The notes: generated by a model from the sequence alone, not told the origin. A stretch of DNA of 64,000 nt from Miltoncostaea sp036826475 (GCA_036826475.1 DAISWG010000014.1:1-64000), one strand, 5' to 3'; counted from the stretch's first letter, positions 8,805 through 17,900 are shown. Numbers and translations are program-made.

Positions 8805-9412
8805 GCGTCCTCCCGGGGCGGGGCGTAGGGCCTCGCCAGCGACTCGACGTATTTTGCCACCACGTCAACCTCCAGGTTCACCGGGCGCCCCACGGCCTGC
8901 GGGCCGAGGGTGGTGACGGCCATCGTGTGCGGGATCAGGGCGATCGTGAAGCCGCCCGGGAGCCGCGCCGCGACCGTCAGGCTCACGCCGTCCACCGCGA
9001 CGCTCCCCTTCTCGACAACGTAGCGGAGCAGGTCCGGCGGGGCCGTGATCTCGAGCACCGTGCTCTCCCCCTCCGGCCGGGCGCCCGCGACCCGGCCAAC
9101 CCCGTCCACGTGCCCCTGCACCAGGTGGCCGTCGAGCCGGTCCCCCAGGCGCATCGGGCGCTCCAGGTTCACCCGGTCGCCGGGCCCGAGTCCCCCCAGG
9201 TTGGTGCGGCGCAACGTCTCGGCGACCGCGTCGACCGCGAAGCCGTCCCCCGTGACCTCCACGGCGGTGAGGCATGCGCCGTTGACCGCGACCGAGTCGC
9301 CGATCGCCAGGCCGTCGAGCACGGCGGACGCGGCGATGACCAGGCGCGCGCCCTCCTCGCCGGGCGCGACCGACGCGACGACGCCGCCCTCCTCCACGAG
9401 GCCCGTGAACAT
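8801..9412 (-). CDS. ribE: riboflavin synthase alpha chain
   Basis: Dismutation of two 6,7-dimethyl-8-ribityllumazine molecules to riboflavin. The 203-residue protein holds two tandem lumazine-binding barrels. The first opens MFTGLVEEGG and contains VNGACLTA; the second contains HLVQGHVDGVG and VDGVSLTV, the internal duplication typical of the family. ATG 9412 shares one base with the ribD stop (TGATG), so translation is coupled. Confidence 0.97.
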   Translation of the reverse strand: MFTGLVEEGGVVASVAPGEEGARLVIAASAVLDGLAIGDSVAVNGACLTAVEVTGDGFAVDAVAETLRRTNLGGLGPGDRVNLERPMRLGDRLDGHLVQGHVDGVGRVAGARPEGESTVLEITAPPDLLRYVVEKGSVAVDGVSLTVAARLPGGFTIALIPHTMAVTTLGPQAVGRPVNLEVDVVAKYVESLARPYAPPREDA

Positions 9413-10542
9413 CAGACGGGCAGGGGCCGCAGCCGGCCCGTCACGAGCAGGTCGTCGCCCACCGCCTCGTGGCGCGGCCCCAGCAGGCGGGGCGCGTCGG
9501 CCAGCGCGCGGACCCCGCCGCCGCCGATCGCCGACGGCGCCTCGCGACCGCCGATGAGGATGGGCGCGAGGAACCACGCGACGCGATCGACCGCCCCGGC
9601 CTGGAGCAGCGCGCCGGCGAGGCCCGCACCGCCCTCCACGAACAGCGACTGGACGCCGCGCTCGCCCAGGGCCCGGAGCGCCGGGACGATCCGCTCCTCG
9701 GGGGACCCCGGGATGCGCACCACCTCGACGCCAACGGCCTCGAGCGCCGCCACGCGGGTGACGGGCGGGTCGGCGGCCGCCAGCACGATCACCGGCAGCT
9801 CGCGGGCGGTGTGCGCCAGCGCGGAGTGGAGCGGCAGGTTCGCCTGCGAGTCGAACACCACGCGGGACGGCTGGCGCACGGGGCCCTCCACGTCGCGGGC
9901 GGTGAGCCGCGGGTCGTCGGCGAGCGCGGTGCCGATCCCGACCCCGACGGCGTCGGCGTCGGCCCGCCAGCGGTGCACCAGGGCGCGCGACGCCGGGCCG
10001 GAGATCCAGCGGCTCTCGCCCGTCGCCGTCGCGATCCTCCCGTCGAGGCTGGTCGCCAGCTTCAGCGTCACCTCGGGGAGCCCGGTCAGGGCGTACACCA
10101 GGAACGGGGCGATCACCTCGGCGCACGCGGCGGCGTCGTCGCCGCCCGCCACGGCCACCTCGATCCCGGCGGCCCGCAGCACCTCGACGCCCCCCGCGCG
10201 GTCACGCTCCAGCGGGTCGCGCAGGCCCACCACCACGCGCGCGACCCCGGCGGCCACGAGGGCATCGGCGCAGGGTGGCGTGCGGCCGTGGTGCGAGCAG
10301 GGCTCGAGCGTGCACACGACGGTCGACCCGCGCGCGGCGTCGCCCGCCGCGGCCAGGGCCATGGCCTCGGCGTGTGGCAGCCCGGGGCCCTCGTGCCAGC
10401 CCTCGGCCACCACCCGTCCGTCGCGCAACACCACCGCGCCGACGGCCGGGTTGGGGCTCACGCGGCCCCGGCCGTTCGTCGCGAGCTCGCGCGCCCGCGC
10501 CAGGGCGGCCCGCTCCGCGGCGGTGGGCGCGGCCACCGCCAT
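9412..10542 (-). CDS. ribD: bifunctional riboflavin deaminase/reductase
   Basis: Deaminates and then reduces the GTP-derived pyrimidine in riboflavin synthesis. The N-terminal cytidine-deaminase-like domain has the zinc motifs HAEAMAL and LEPCSHHGRTPPC. The C-terminal reductase domain begins around LPEVTLKLATSLDGRIA and contains a FVEGG glycine motif that fits NADPH binding. 376 residues, normal length. ATG 10542 lies two bases after the rpe stop. No FMN riboswitch fits in front of it because there is no leader. Confidence 0.96.
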   Translation of the reverse strand: MAVAAPTAAERAALARARELATNGRGRVSPNPAVGAVVLRDGRVVAEGWHEGPGLPHAEAMALAAAGDAARGSTVVCTLEPCSHHGRTPPCADALVAAGVARVVVGLRDPLERDRAGGVEVLRAAGIEVAVAGGDDAAACAEVIAPFLVYALTGLPEVTLKLATSLDGRIATATGESRWISGPASRALVHRWRADADAVGVGIGTALADDPRLTARDVEGPVRQPSRVVFDSQANLPLHSALAHTARELPVIVLAAADPPVTRVAALEAVGVEVVRIPGSPEERIVPALRALGERGVQSLFVEGGAGLAGALLQAGAVDRVAWFLAPILIGGREAPSAIGGGGVRALADAPRLLGPRHEAVGDDLLVTGRLRPLPV

Positions 10543-10544
10543 CG

Positions 10545-11216
10545 TCAGCCCTCCGCCATCCCGGCCAGCTCGCGGTAGGCGGCGATCGGGTCGTCGGCCC
10601 CGAAGATCGACGAGGCCGACACGAACATGGTGGCGCCGGCCGCCCGCACGTCGGGCAGCGTCGCCCGGCCGATGCCGCCGTCCACCTCGATCCGCACCGA
10701 CGACGGCAGCAGGCCCCGCAGGCGCTGCACCCGCCCGGGCGTGGTCCGGATGAACGACTGGCCGGCGAAGCCGGGGTTCACCGCCAGCACGTTCACGTAG
10801 TCCAGCTCCGCCGCGAGCTCGGCGACGTGCTCCACGGGCGTCCCGGGGTTGACCGCCAGGCCGGCGGCGCAGCCCGCCTCGCGGATCATCCCGAGCAGGC
10901 GGTGCGGGTGCGGATCGGCCTCCACGTGGACCGTGATCGCGTCGGCGTACGGGGCGAAGAGGCCGATCGCCTCGGCGGGGCGGGCCACCATCAGGTGGAC
11001 GTCCACGGTCCCGCCCGCCTCGTGCACCGGGCCGGCGACGGCGCGCGTGAAGTCGGGGCCGACGGTCAGGTTCGGGACGAAGTGCAGGTCCATCACGTCC
11101 ACGTGCACCGCCCGCGTGCCCGCGGCGATCAGCGCGTCGAGCTGCTCCCCCAGGCGCAGCATGTCGGCGGACATGAGCGACGGCAGCACCAGGGGGTGCG
11201 GGGGCAGGCCGCTCAC
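10545..11216 (-). CDS. rpe: ribulose-phosphate 3-epimerase
   Basis: Interconverts ribulose 5-phosphate and xylulose 5-phosphate. In this operon it controls the ribulose 5-phosphate that RibBA consumes. The 223-residue TIM barrel shows LPSLMSADM, HVDVMDLHFVPNL (metal-binding His and Asp), VHLMV, VNPGFAGQSF and EVDGGIG. GTG 11216 overlaps the rsmB stop as GTGA. The rpe-ribD junction is a hallmark of actinobacterial rib clusters. Confidence 0.96.
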   Translation of the reverse strand: MSGLPPHPLVLPSLMSADMLRLGEQLDALIAAGTRAVHVDVMDLHFVPNLTVGPDFTRAVAGPVHEAGGTVDVHLMVARPAEAIGLFAPYADAITVHVEADPHPHRLLGMIREAGCAAGLAVNPGTPVEHVAELAAELDYVNVLAVNPGFAGQSFIRTTPGRVQRLRGLLPSSVRIEVDGGIGRATLPDVRAAGATMFVSASSIFGADDPIAAYRELAGMAEG

Positions 11217-12562
11217 GACGTCTCCGGCCGCCGCAGCCGGGCGATGAAGAACCCGTCCGTGCCGTGGCGGTGCGGCAGGGTCAGCAGCGCGCCCGCCAGG
11301 CGCGGGTGCGCGAGGTCCGGGCGCCCGGCCGCCAGGTCGTCGAGCGGGGCGCCCGCCGCGCGCACCACGTCCTCGTTCTCGGGCGCGATGAGGGTGCACG
11401 TGGAGTAGACGACCCGGCCGCCGGGCCGGACGAGGGCGAGGGCCCGGTCCAGGAGCGCCCGCTGCAGCTCCGCCAGCGGGCCGAGCGACGACTCGCGCCG
11501 CTTCCAGCGCGCGTCGGGGCGCGACGACAGCACGCCCAGGCCCGTGCAGGGCGGGTCGACCAGGACGGCGTCGAACCCATCGGCGAGCGGGACGTCGCGC
11601 GCGTCGCCCTCCACCACCTCCACGTCGGCGCCCATCCGCGCCGCAAGCGACCGCAGCGTCGCCGCGCGGGCCGGGTGCAGCTCCACGGCGGTGATGCGCG
11701 CGGCGCCGTCCGCGAGGGCCGCCATGTGGGTGGTCTTGGCGCCGGGGGCGGCGCACAGGTCCAGGATCCGCTCCCCCGGCCGCGGGGCCACGGCGTGCGC
11801 CACGAGCTGCGACGCCCGGCTCTGCCCGATCGCGAGGCCCCGCTCCCAGGCCCGGGAGTCCTCCAGCGCGAAGGCCCCGTCCAGGACGTAGGCCTCGGGG
11901 ATCGCGGGGTCGCGCGACCAGCCCGCGGGCAGCTCGGCCTCCAGGTCCTCCCGCGGCCCGCGGAGCGGGTTCCAGCGCAGCGCCGACTCGGCGGGCGCGT
12001 TGGCCGCCGCCATCACGCCGACGGCGTCCTCCTCGCCGAGCGACTCGACCAGGCGCGCGACGATCCAGTCGGGCATGGAGTGGCGCAGCCCCGCGGTGGC
12101 GGCGCCGCCCGCGTCCAGCTCGGCCAGGCGCGCCGGCGCGTCGGCGGCGATGCGGCGCATCACGGCGTTCACCAGCCCGGCCCGCGCCGAGGAGCGGGCC
12201 TTGGCGCCGCGCAGGGAGCGCACCTGGCGCACCGCCTGGTCGACCGCCGCGTGGTCGGGGATGGCGTCGGAGAAGGCGAGCTCGTACGCGCCGAGCCGCA
12301 GGATGTCGCGGACCGCGGGCTCCAGGGCGTCGGGCCGGTCGAGGGCGCCGTCGATGAGCCAGTCGAGCGTGCGGCTGCGCTGCACCGCGCCGTACGCCAG
12401 GCGGGTGGCGGCGGCGCGGGCGCGCGGGTCGAGCTCGGCGCGGCGCGCCTCGGCGGCCAGCGCCCGGTCGGCGTACGCGCCGTCGTCCACGCGGCGGAGC
12501 ACGCGCAGCGCGACGGTGCGCTCCGGCGTGATCCCCCCGGCCGTGCGCTCCGCGGTGCTCAC
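11213..12562 (-). CDS. rsmB: 16S rRNA (cytosine-5)-methyltransferase RsmB
   Basis: Predicted to methylate C967 of 16S rRNA. The 449-residue protein has an N-terminal NusB-like domain (ALRVLRRVDDGAYAD) and a C-terminal Rossmann methyltransferase. SAM-binding motif LDLCAAPGAKTTHMA, catalytic pair VDPPCTGLGVL (motif IV Cys) and VYSTCTL (motif VI Cys) are all intact. GTG 12562 overlaps the fmt stop as GTGA. The fmt-rsmB pairing is conserved in bacteria. Confidence 0.95.
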   Translation of the reverse strand: MSTAERTAGGITPERTVALRVLRRVDDGAYADRALAAEARRAELDPRARAAATRLAYGAVQRSRTLDWLIDGALDRPDALEPAVRDILRLGAYELAFSDAIPDHAAVDQAVRQVRSLRGAKARSSARAGLVNAVMRRIAADAPARLAELDAGGAATAGLRHSMPDWIVARLVESLGEEDAVGVMAAANAPAESALRWNPLRGPREDLEAELPAGWSRDPAIPEAYVLDGAFALEDSRAWERGLAIGQSRASQLVAHAVAPRPGERILDLCAAPGAKTTHMAALADGAARITAVELHPARAATLRSLAARMGADVEVVEGDARDVPLADGFDAVLVDPPCTGLGVLSSRPDARWKRRESSLGPLAELQRALLDRALALVRPGGRVVYSTCTLIAPENEDVVRAAGAPLDDLAAGRPDLAHPRLAGALLTLPHRHGTDGFFIARLRRPETS

Positions 12563-13470
12563 GCGACCGTCCACTCGAGCGGACCGCGGTAGCCGCGCAG
12601 GAAGTCGCCGGCGTCCATCCGGCCCTTCCCCGGGGGCTGGACGCGGGTGATCTCGAGGGTCCCCCGGCCGGTCCCGGCGAGCAGGCGCCCCTGCTCCACG
12701 GAGAGCCCGGGCGGCACGGGCTCGGAGACGGTCCGCGCACCCCAGACCTTGAAGGGCCGGCCGTCGATGACGGCGGTCGCGCCGATGTGCGGGGCCAGCG
12801 CCCGCACACGCCGGGCGAGGGCGTCGGCGGGGTGACGCAGGTCGAGCGCGCGGTCCTCCGGGCCGATCTTCGGGGCCATGGAGACGCCCTCCTCGGGCTG
12901 CTCCCGCGGCTCCAGCGTCCCGGCCGCGAGCGCGTCGACGGTGCGCACCAGCAGCGGGGCGCCCAGGTCGGCCAGGCGCGCGAGCAGCGCGCCGCCCTCC
13001 TCGTCGTCGCCGACCGGCGTGCGCTCCACCATCAGGATCGGGCCGGTGTCGAGGCCCGCCTCCATGAACATCGTGGTGACGCCGGTCTCGGGGACGCCGT
13101 CCATCACGGCGCGCTCGACCGGCGCCGCGCCGCGGTAGGCGGGCAGCAGCGAGAAGTGCACGTTCACGCAGGGCCATCGCGACAGGACCACGTCGCGCAG
13201 GATCTGCCCGAACGCGACCACCACGAGCGCCTCGGCCCCGGCGCCGGCGATGTCGCCGACCACGTCCGGATCGTTGATGGTCGCGGGGCGCACGACGGGG
13301 ATGCCCAGCTCGCCGGCCGCCCGGGCCACGGGCGTCCCGCTGGCCCGCCCGGAGCGCCCGCGCGGCTTGTCCGGCTGGGTCACGACGCGCACCACCTCGT
13401 GCGACGACGCGGCCAGCGCCCGCAGCGGGGGGACCGCCGCATCGGGGCTCCCCGCGTATGCGACCTTCAC
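12559..13470 (-). CDS. fmt: methionyl-tRNA formyltransferase
   Basis: Formylates initiator Met-tRNA with 10-formyltetrahydrofolate. The 303-residue protein has the N-terminal folate domain with NVHFSLLPAYRGAAP (family signature SLLPxxRGAAP, catalytic Asn and His) and METGVTTM-like loop GVTTMFMEAGLDTG, then the OB-fold C-terminal domain. ATG 13470 lies 13 bases after the def stop, so deformylase and formyltransferase are co-transcribed, a common arrangement. Confidence 0.96.
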   Translation of the reverse strand: MKVAYAGSPDAAVPPLRALAASSHEVVRVVTQPDKPRGRSGRASGTPVARAAGELGIPVVRPATINDPDVVGDIAGAGAEALVVVAFGQILRDVVLSRWPCVNVHFSLLPAYRGAAPVERAVMDGVPETGVTTMFMEAGLDTGPILMVERTPVGDDEEGGALLARLADLGAPLLVRTVDALAAGTLEPREQPEEGVSMAPKIGPEDRALDLRHPADALARRVRALAPHIGATAVIDGRPFKVWGARTVSEPVPPGLSVEQGRLLAGTGRGTLEITRVQPPGKGRMDAGDFLRGYRGPLEWTVA

Positions 13471-13483
13471 GACCCGCCCCCGG

Positions 13484-14023
13484 TCAGGCGCCGTCGCGCA
13501 GGGCCTTGAGCGCCTCCCGGCGCTGCTCGGGCGCCGTGCGGTCGAGGATCAGGACCCCGTCCAGGTGGTCCAGCTCGTGTTGGATCACGCGGGCGAAGAA
13601 ACCCTCCGGGGCGAACTCGACGGTCTCGCCGTCCACGTTCTGTGCCCGCACCCGGATCGCGACCGCCCGCGGCACCTCGACGCTGATCTCGCCGATGGAG
13701 AGGCATCCCTCGAAGTCGGCCTCCTCCTCGTCGGAGCGCCAGGTGATCTCGGGGTTCACGAGGGCGATCGGCGGGTCGTCCTCGCCGCCCATCACGACGG
13801 CGAGACGGCGGAGCGACCCCACCTGGGGCGCCGCGAGCCCGACGCCCCGGGCGTCGCGCATGATCGCGATCATCCGCTCGACGTCGTCGCGCAGCGCGTC
13901 GTCGAACTCCGTGACCGTGAGAGCCGGGGCGCGCAGGACGGGGTCGCCGAACTGGCGGATCTGCTCGAGCGCGGCGAGTCGCCGGCGCTCCAGGACGGGG
14001 TCGTCGAGGGCGCGTGAGGACAC
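13484..14023 (-). CDS. def: peptide deformylase
   Basis: Metalloenzyme that removes the formyl group from nascent proteins. All three family motifs are present in the 179-residue protein: GVGLAAPQVG (motif 1), EGCLS (motif 2, metal-binding Cys) and QHELDHLDG (motif 3, two His and Glu). The start is GTG 14023. No Shine-Dalgarno at normal distance is seen; a TAGAGT box six bases upstream suggests a leaderless mRNA and makes def the likely first gene of def-fmt-rsmB-rpe-rib. Confidence 0.96.
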   Translation of the reverse strand: MSSRALDDPVLERRRLAALEQIRQFGDPVLRAPALTVTEFDDALRDDVERMIAIMRDARGVGLAAPQVGSLRRLAVVMGGEDDPPIALVNPEITWRSDEEEADFEGCLSIGEISVEVPRAVAIRVRAQNVDGETVEFAPEGFFARVIQHELDHLDGVLILDRTAPEQRREALKALRDGA

Positions 14024-14029
14024 GCTCCG

Positions 14030-14035
14030 ACTCTA
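14030..14035 (-). promoter_or_regulatory. -10 box of a leaderless promoter for def
   Basis: Minus-strand TGCTAGAGT carries TAGAGT (complement of 14030-14035) with an upstream TG extension. Six bases separate it from the GTG start at 14023, putting the transcript start at or next to the start codon. No -35 is obvious. Confidence 0.5.
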
Positions 14036-14063
14036 GCATCGCCCCCCGTCGGGGCCCGGCGCG

Positions 14064-15485
14064 CTACCCGCCCGAGGAGGGCGGCGGCACGACCACCGGG
14101 GCGCCCCGCGCGATGGCCGCCGCCAGGTCGGTGGCGGCGGTCCCGTCGCCGCGGATGACCAGGAGGCGGGGCTCCCGGCCGGGGGTGGTCACGGCCATCA
14201 GCACCCACCGCTCGCCGAGTCCGATGATGTCGGTGGGGTACAGCATCACCACGCCGATGGGCCGGTCGCCGTCGAGCAGGGTCGCGCCGCGGTACAGCCC
14301 CTGCTCGAGCGCGGCACGGACCTCGGCGAGGTCGCCCCAGCCACCCGGCGCGGCCGCGAGGGTCGCGCCGTCGACGCGGGCGACGGCGGCGCCGGGGAGG
14401 GCGCCGAGTCCGGGGAGGTCGGCGGCCCGGGCGGCGCGCGCGGGGACCTCGCCGGCGGGACCGGGCACGGTCGGCCTGGGTGCCGGGGCGGGCGCGGGGG
14501 CCGGCGGCGGCGCGGAGGTCGAGCCGTCGGGACCGAACACGGCGAGGGCGAGGCCGCCGGCGCCGACCGCGACGGTCAGCGCGACGAGGGCCGCGGGCAC
14601 CGCGCGGCGGCTCATCCGGCGCCGGCGGCGCCGCGGACGGGCGAGCGGCACGGTGCGGTCGCCGGGGGGACCGAACGCGCGCACCAGGGCGCCGGCGAAC
14701 GCCGCCCCGCTGCGGGGACGGTCGCCCGGCCGCTTCGCCAGCCCGCGGGCCAGGATCGCGTCGACGTCGCGCGGCAGCCCGTCGCGGAGGGCGCTCGCTC
14801 GCGGGACGGGGCGGTGGACGTGGGCGTAGAGGAGCGCCTCCGTGCGGTCGGCCTCGAAGGGCGGCCTGCCGGTGAGCACGGCGAACGCCACCGCGGCCAG
14901 GGCGTAGCGGTCGGCTTCGGCGCCGGCGCGCCCACCGGCGATGACCTCGGGGGCGAGGTAGCCGGCCGTCCCGATCAGGAGGCCGTCCTCCGTGATGAAG
15001 GTCGTGTCGTCGCGGCGGGCGATCCCGAAGTCGGCGAGCCACGGCCCGTCGGGGTCGAGCAGGATGTTCGCGGGCGTGACGTCTCGGTGGACGAGGCCGG
15101 CGGCGTGCGCGGCGTCGAGTCCCGCCGCGATCGCGGCGACGAGCTGCAGGCCCTCGTCGGGCGGGATCGGGCCGGCGGCGATGCGGTCGGCGAGCGTGCC
15201 GTCGCGCGCGAGCGCCATGGCCAGGTAGCCGCGCCCCTCGCTCTCGCCCTGGTCGAGGATCGGCACCACGGCCGGGTGGCGCACCGCGCCGAGGGCCTCG
15301 CACTCGCGGCGGAACCGGACCCGGAAGCCGGGGTCCGACCACAGGGACGCGTGGACCACCTTCACCGCGGCGACGGTGCCGCGCTCGGCGTGGCGGGCGC
15401 GGTGGACCGTCGCCTGCCCGCCGCCCCCCAGGCGCTCGCCGAGCTCCCACGGGCCGGCGAGCCGCAGGGGTGCGAGCGTGGTCAC
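14064..15485 (-). CDS. membrane Ser/Thr protein kinase (PknB type)
   Basis: Hanks-type kinase with all catalytic residues visible: glycine loop RLGGGGQATV, Lys42 in AAVKVV, Glu61, HRD 133-135 with Asn140, DFG 152-154, GTAGYLAPE (APE 178-180). After the kinase domain (about 1-275) come an Arg-rich stop, one transmembrane segment near residues 290-316, a Pro/Ala linker and an extracytoplasmic domain of about 130 residues with no PASTA repeats that I can see. Total 473 residues. GTG 15485 begins one base after the stop of the upstream unknown gene, so the two are probably co-expressed. It is the last gene of the block between priA and def. Confidence 0.9.
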   Translation of the reverse strand: MTTLAPLRLAGPWELGERLGGGGQATVHRARHAERGTVAAVKVVHASLWSDPGFRVRFRRECEALGAVRHPAVVPILDQGESEGRGYLAMALARDGTLADRIAAGPIPPDEGLQLVAAIAAGLDAAHAAGLVHRDVTPANILLDPDGPWLADFGIARRDDTTFITEDGLLIGTAGYLAPEVIAGGRAGAEADRYALAAVAFAVLTGRPPFEADRTEALLYAHVHRPVPRASALRDGLPRDVDAILARGLAKRPGDRPRSGAAFAGALVRAFGPPGDRTVPLARPRRRRRRMSRRAVPAALVALTVAVGAGGLALAVFGPDGSTSAPPPAPAPAPAPRPTVPGPAGEVPARAARAADLPGLGALPGAAVARVDGATLAAAPGGWGDLAEVRAALEQGLYRGATLLDGDRPIGVVMLYPTDIIGLGERWVLMAVTTPGREPRLLVIRGDGTAATDLAAAIARGAPVVVPPPSSGG

Positions 15486-15486
15486 G

Positions 15487-16347
15487 CTATCGGCGCGCCG
15501 GGAGCAGGGTGCGCGCCCGCGACTGCGTCCACGCGCGGCCCGCCTGGTAGTCGGACGCGTCGGCCACCGTCAGCCGCTGGCGGCCGCCATCGACCGCCTC
15601 GTAGCCCGGGCCGGCGTCGTCGCCCGCCACGGTGAGGGTCAGGCCGCTCCCGCCGACCGAGATCTCCACCTGGGGATCGCCGGTTCGGGGGAACGCGACC
15701 CGCGCCGCGCCGGCCTCGTTCTGGATGAGCGGCGCCGGCGCCAGCTCGTTGAGGTCGAAGAACATCCCCGCCAGGCTCGCCCGCAGCGGCGGGTCGATGA
15801 GCGGCATCAGCCCCTCGAGCCGGTACAGCTCCGCGACGCGCGGGGTGAGGAAGTACTCCGCCTCGCGGAGCAGGAGCAGGTCGGTGCCCTCCGCGCGGCC
15901 GCGCTCCGGGCGCTCCTGGACCCAGTCGCGCACGCGCAGCCAGCTGCGGTGACGCACGTCGCGGCCGCTGGCGGCGAGGGCGGCGATCCCCTCGGGCGGG
16001 CGCCGGTCCGGCGTGATCGCGATGACGATGCACTTGTCGTACACCTCGCTGAGGGCGTCGAACGTGGCCGCCACGCGGGCCTCGTCATCCCCGTCGAACG
16101 CGAGGCTGGCCTGCACCGCGAACGTCCAGCCGGCGCCGCGGGCGACGATGTCGGCGGTGACGTCGTCGTTGAGCGGGCGGCGCTCGAACACGACGAGGGC
16201 GTCGGCGTCCGGGAGGGCCTCGCCGGAGATCTCCTCGACGAGGGCCGTGCGGGTCTCGGGGCCCCCGAGGGCCAGGAGTGTCGCCAGTACGTGGACCCAC
16301 TGCTCGCGGGGGTCGCTTGACGCCTCGAACAGTCGGGGAACCGGCAT
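15487..16347 (-). CDS. unknown protein with a degenerate nuclease-like core
   Basis: 286 residues, no signal peptide or transmembrane segment. I do not recognise the family securely. Residues roughly 45-150 have the alternating pattern of a PD-(D/E)xK nuclease fold: DALVVF, DIVARGAGWTFAVQASL where VExK would be expected, then an IVIAITPD strand and HRSWLRVRDWVQE. Here the ExK position reads QAS, so catalysis is unlikely. The rest is mixed alpha/beta. ATG 16347 is preceded by GGAG at 9 bases. The stop lies one base from the kinase start, suggesting the protein is a kinase partner or substrate; that is inference. Confidence 0.7.
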   Translation of the reverse strand: MPVPRLFEASSDPREQWVHVLATLLALGGPETRTALVEEISGEALPDADALVVFERRPLNDDVTADIVARGAGWTFAVQASLAFDGDDEARVAATFDALSEVYDKCIVIAITPDRRPPEGIAALAASGRDVRHRSWLRVRDWVQERPERGRAEGTDLLLLREAEYFLTPRVAELYRLEGLMPLIDPPLRASLAGMFFDLNELAPAPLIQNEAGAARVAFPRTGDPQVEISVGGSGLTLTVAGDDAGPGYEAVDGGRQRLTVADASDYQAGRAWTQSRARTLLPARR

Positions 16348-16412
16348 CTCCTGGTGCTCCTTTACGTGGTACGGGCCGTCGGGCAGCGTAGCGGACGGCC
16401 TCGACGCGCTCC

Positions 16413-17900
16413 CTACCGCAGGTGGAGCAGGTCCACCACGCGGGACACGTCGTCGCCGAGGGGGCGATCGTCGTCCACCGGCGGGACCGCGTCCAGCACC
16501 GGCCCCACCGCCACCCGCAGGCCCGGCGCCGGCTCCGTGCCGCGCAGCCACCAGGCCTGCCGGGCGGCGATGAGCTCGATCGCCGTCACCTCGCGGGCGA
16601 GGGCGGCGGCGGCGCGCAGGTTCTCGGCGGCGGCGAAGCCGGCGGACTGCACGTCCTCCTGCCCCAGGGAGGTGTCGGCCACGCCGACCGACACGGGGGT
16701 CGCCCGCCGCCGCAGCTCCGCCACCGCCGCGACGGCCCGCTTGTGCAGGACGACCAGGCCGGCCCTCGGGCCGGGGACCGGGGTGAGCTGGTCCGGGAGG
16801 CCGGTGACGCGGCCGTCGAGCATGCGGTGGACGCGCTGCGCGGCGGTCTCGGCGGTGCGCGCCAGCGCGGCGGCGGCCCCGTCCATGCCCGCGGCGAGGC
16901 CGATCTCGTGGAACGCGCCGGTGCTCACGAAGCGCCCGTCGGCCAGCGCGGGCGAGTCGTCGGACGCGCCGAGCGCCCGCGCGGAGTCGTCGTCCAGCCG
17001 CCCGAGGGTCCGGGCGAGATGCGCGTGCACCTGCGGGACGACGCGGAACGACGTGGGCCCCTGACTCGGGGACCGGTCGCGGGCGGCGCCGTCCAGCAGG
17101 GCGCCGAGGCGCGCGATCACCACGTCGAGGAGGGGGTCGGCGCCGAGCGCCGCGACCGCCGGCGAGACGGCGTCGAGGGGCACGCCCGAGGCGTCGAGCG
17201 AGCAGGCCGCCGCCTCGAGCATCCGGTCGGCCAGCGCGCGGCACTCGCGGGCCCGCACGATCGCGAGCGCCAGCGTGCCCGGCGATCCCGCCAGCAGGGC
17301 GATGCCCTCCTTCGGGCGGGGCGCGTACGGCGCGGCGCCGCGGGCGTCGAGCGCCGCCGCGGCGTCCTGGGTGGCGTCGTCGCCGTCGCCGGTGAGGACC
17401 CGGCCCACGCCGACCAGCGTCTGGAACGCGTGCGCGAGCGGGATCACCTCGCCCGCGCAGCCGACGCCGGTCCGCGGGACGGCGGGCGTGAACCCGTCGT
17501 TGAGCCGGTCGGCCAGCAGCCGGCAGAGGTCCGCGCTCACCCCCGCCCGGCCGAGGCAGAACCTGGCGAGCCGCACCGCCACGACGGCGCGGGCCTCCCC
17601 CTCGTCCAGCCACGGCGGGGAGCCGACGGCGCGCCCCAGCAGCAGGTTGCGCTGATGCGCCGCGGCGTCGTCGTCGCCGAGCGCGTGGCCGGCGAAGTGC
17701 CCCTGGCCGGTGGTGACGCCGTACACGCTGCCGGCCGACCCGAGCGCCCGCAGCGTCCGGCGGTGCCCCGCCTCGATCGCGTCGAGCACGTCGTCGCCGA
17801 GCCGGACCGGGGCGCCGTCCAGGGCGATCGCGGCCACGTCGTCCGCGGTGGGCCGCCGGCCGTCGGTCCACACGACCGCCGTGGGTGCTCCGGCCGTCAC
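16413..17900 (-). CDS. histidine/aromatic ammonia-lyase-like protein lacking the MIO serine
   Basis: 495 residues, clearly of the HAL/PAL/TAL fold: YGVTTGQG (60-67), PLAHAF after the cofactor site, EGIALLAGS, SFRVVPQVH, STGAFHE, GQEDVQS. Active members make the MIO cofactor from Ala-Ser-Gly in GSVGASGDLAPL. Here the aligned stretch is TGVGCAGEVIPL, so the central Ser is Ala149. The Asn of INGTQ is Ala204, the Tyr of QDxYSxR is Thr283 and the Asn of GNFH is Ala329, while Tyr60, Arg286 and Gln-Glu-Asp remain. It is therefore probably not an ammonia-lyase. GTG 17900 overlaps the stop of the GGDEF gene as GTGA, so the two are co-translated. Confidence 0.82.
   Translation of the reverse strand: MTAGAPTAVVWTDGRRPTADDVAAIALDGAPVRLGDDVLDAIEAGHRRTLRALGSAGSVYGVTTGQGHFAGHALGDDDAAAHQRNLLLGRAVGSPPWLDEGEARAVVAVRLARFCLGRAGVSADLCRLLADRLNDGFTPAVPRTGVGCAGEVIPLAHAFQTLVGVGRVLTGDGDDATQDAAAALDARGAAPYAPRPKEGIALLAGSPGTLALAIVRARECRALADRMLEAAACSLDASGVPLDAVSPAVAALGADPLLDVVIARLGALLDGAARDRSPSQGPTSFRVVPQVHAHLARTLGRLDDDSARALGASDDSPALADGRFVSTGAFHEIGLAAGMDGAAAALARTAETAAQRVHRMLDGRVTGLPDQLTPVPGPRAGLVVLHKRAVAAVAELRRRATPVSVGVADTSLGQEDVQSAGFAAAENLRAAAALAREVTAIELIAARQAWWLRGTEPAPGLRVAVGPVLDAVPPVDDDRPLGDDVSRVVDLLHLR

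Noticed and set aside
10543..10544. FMN riboswitch before ribD
   Set aside because: Only two bases separate rpe and ribD, and no conserved RFN-like leader is visible anywhere in the def-to-ribH run.
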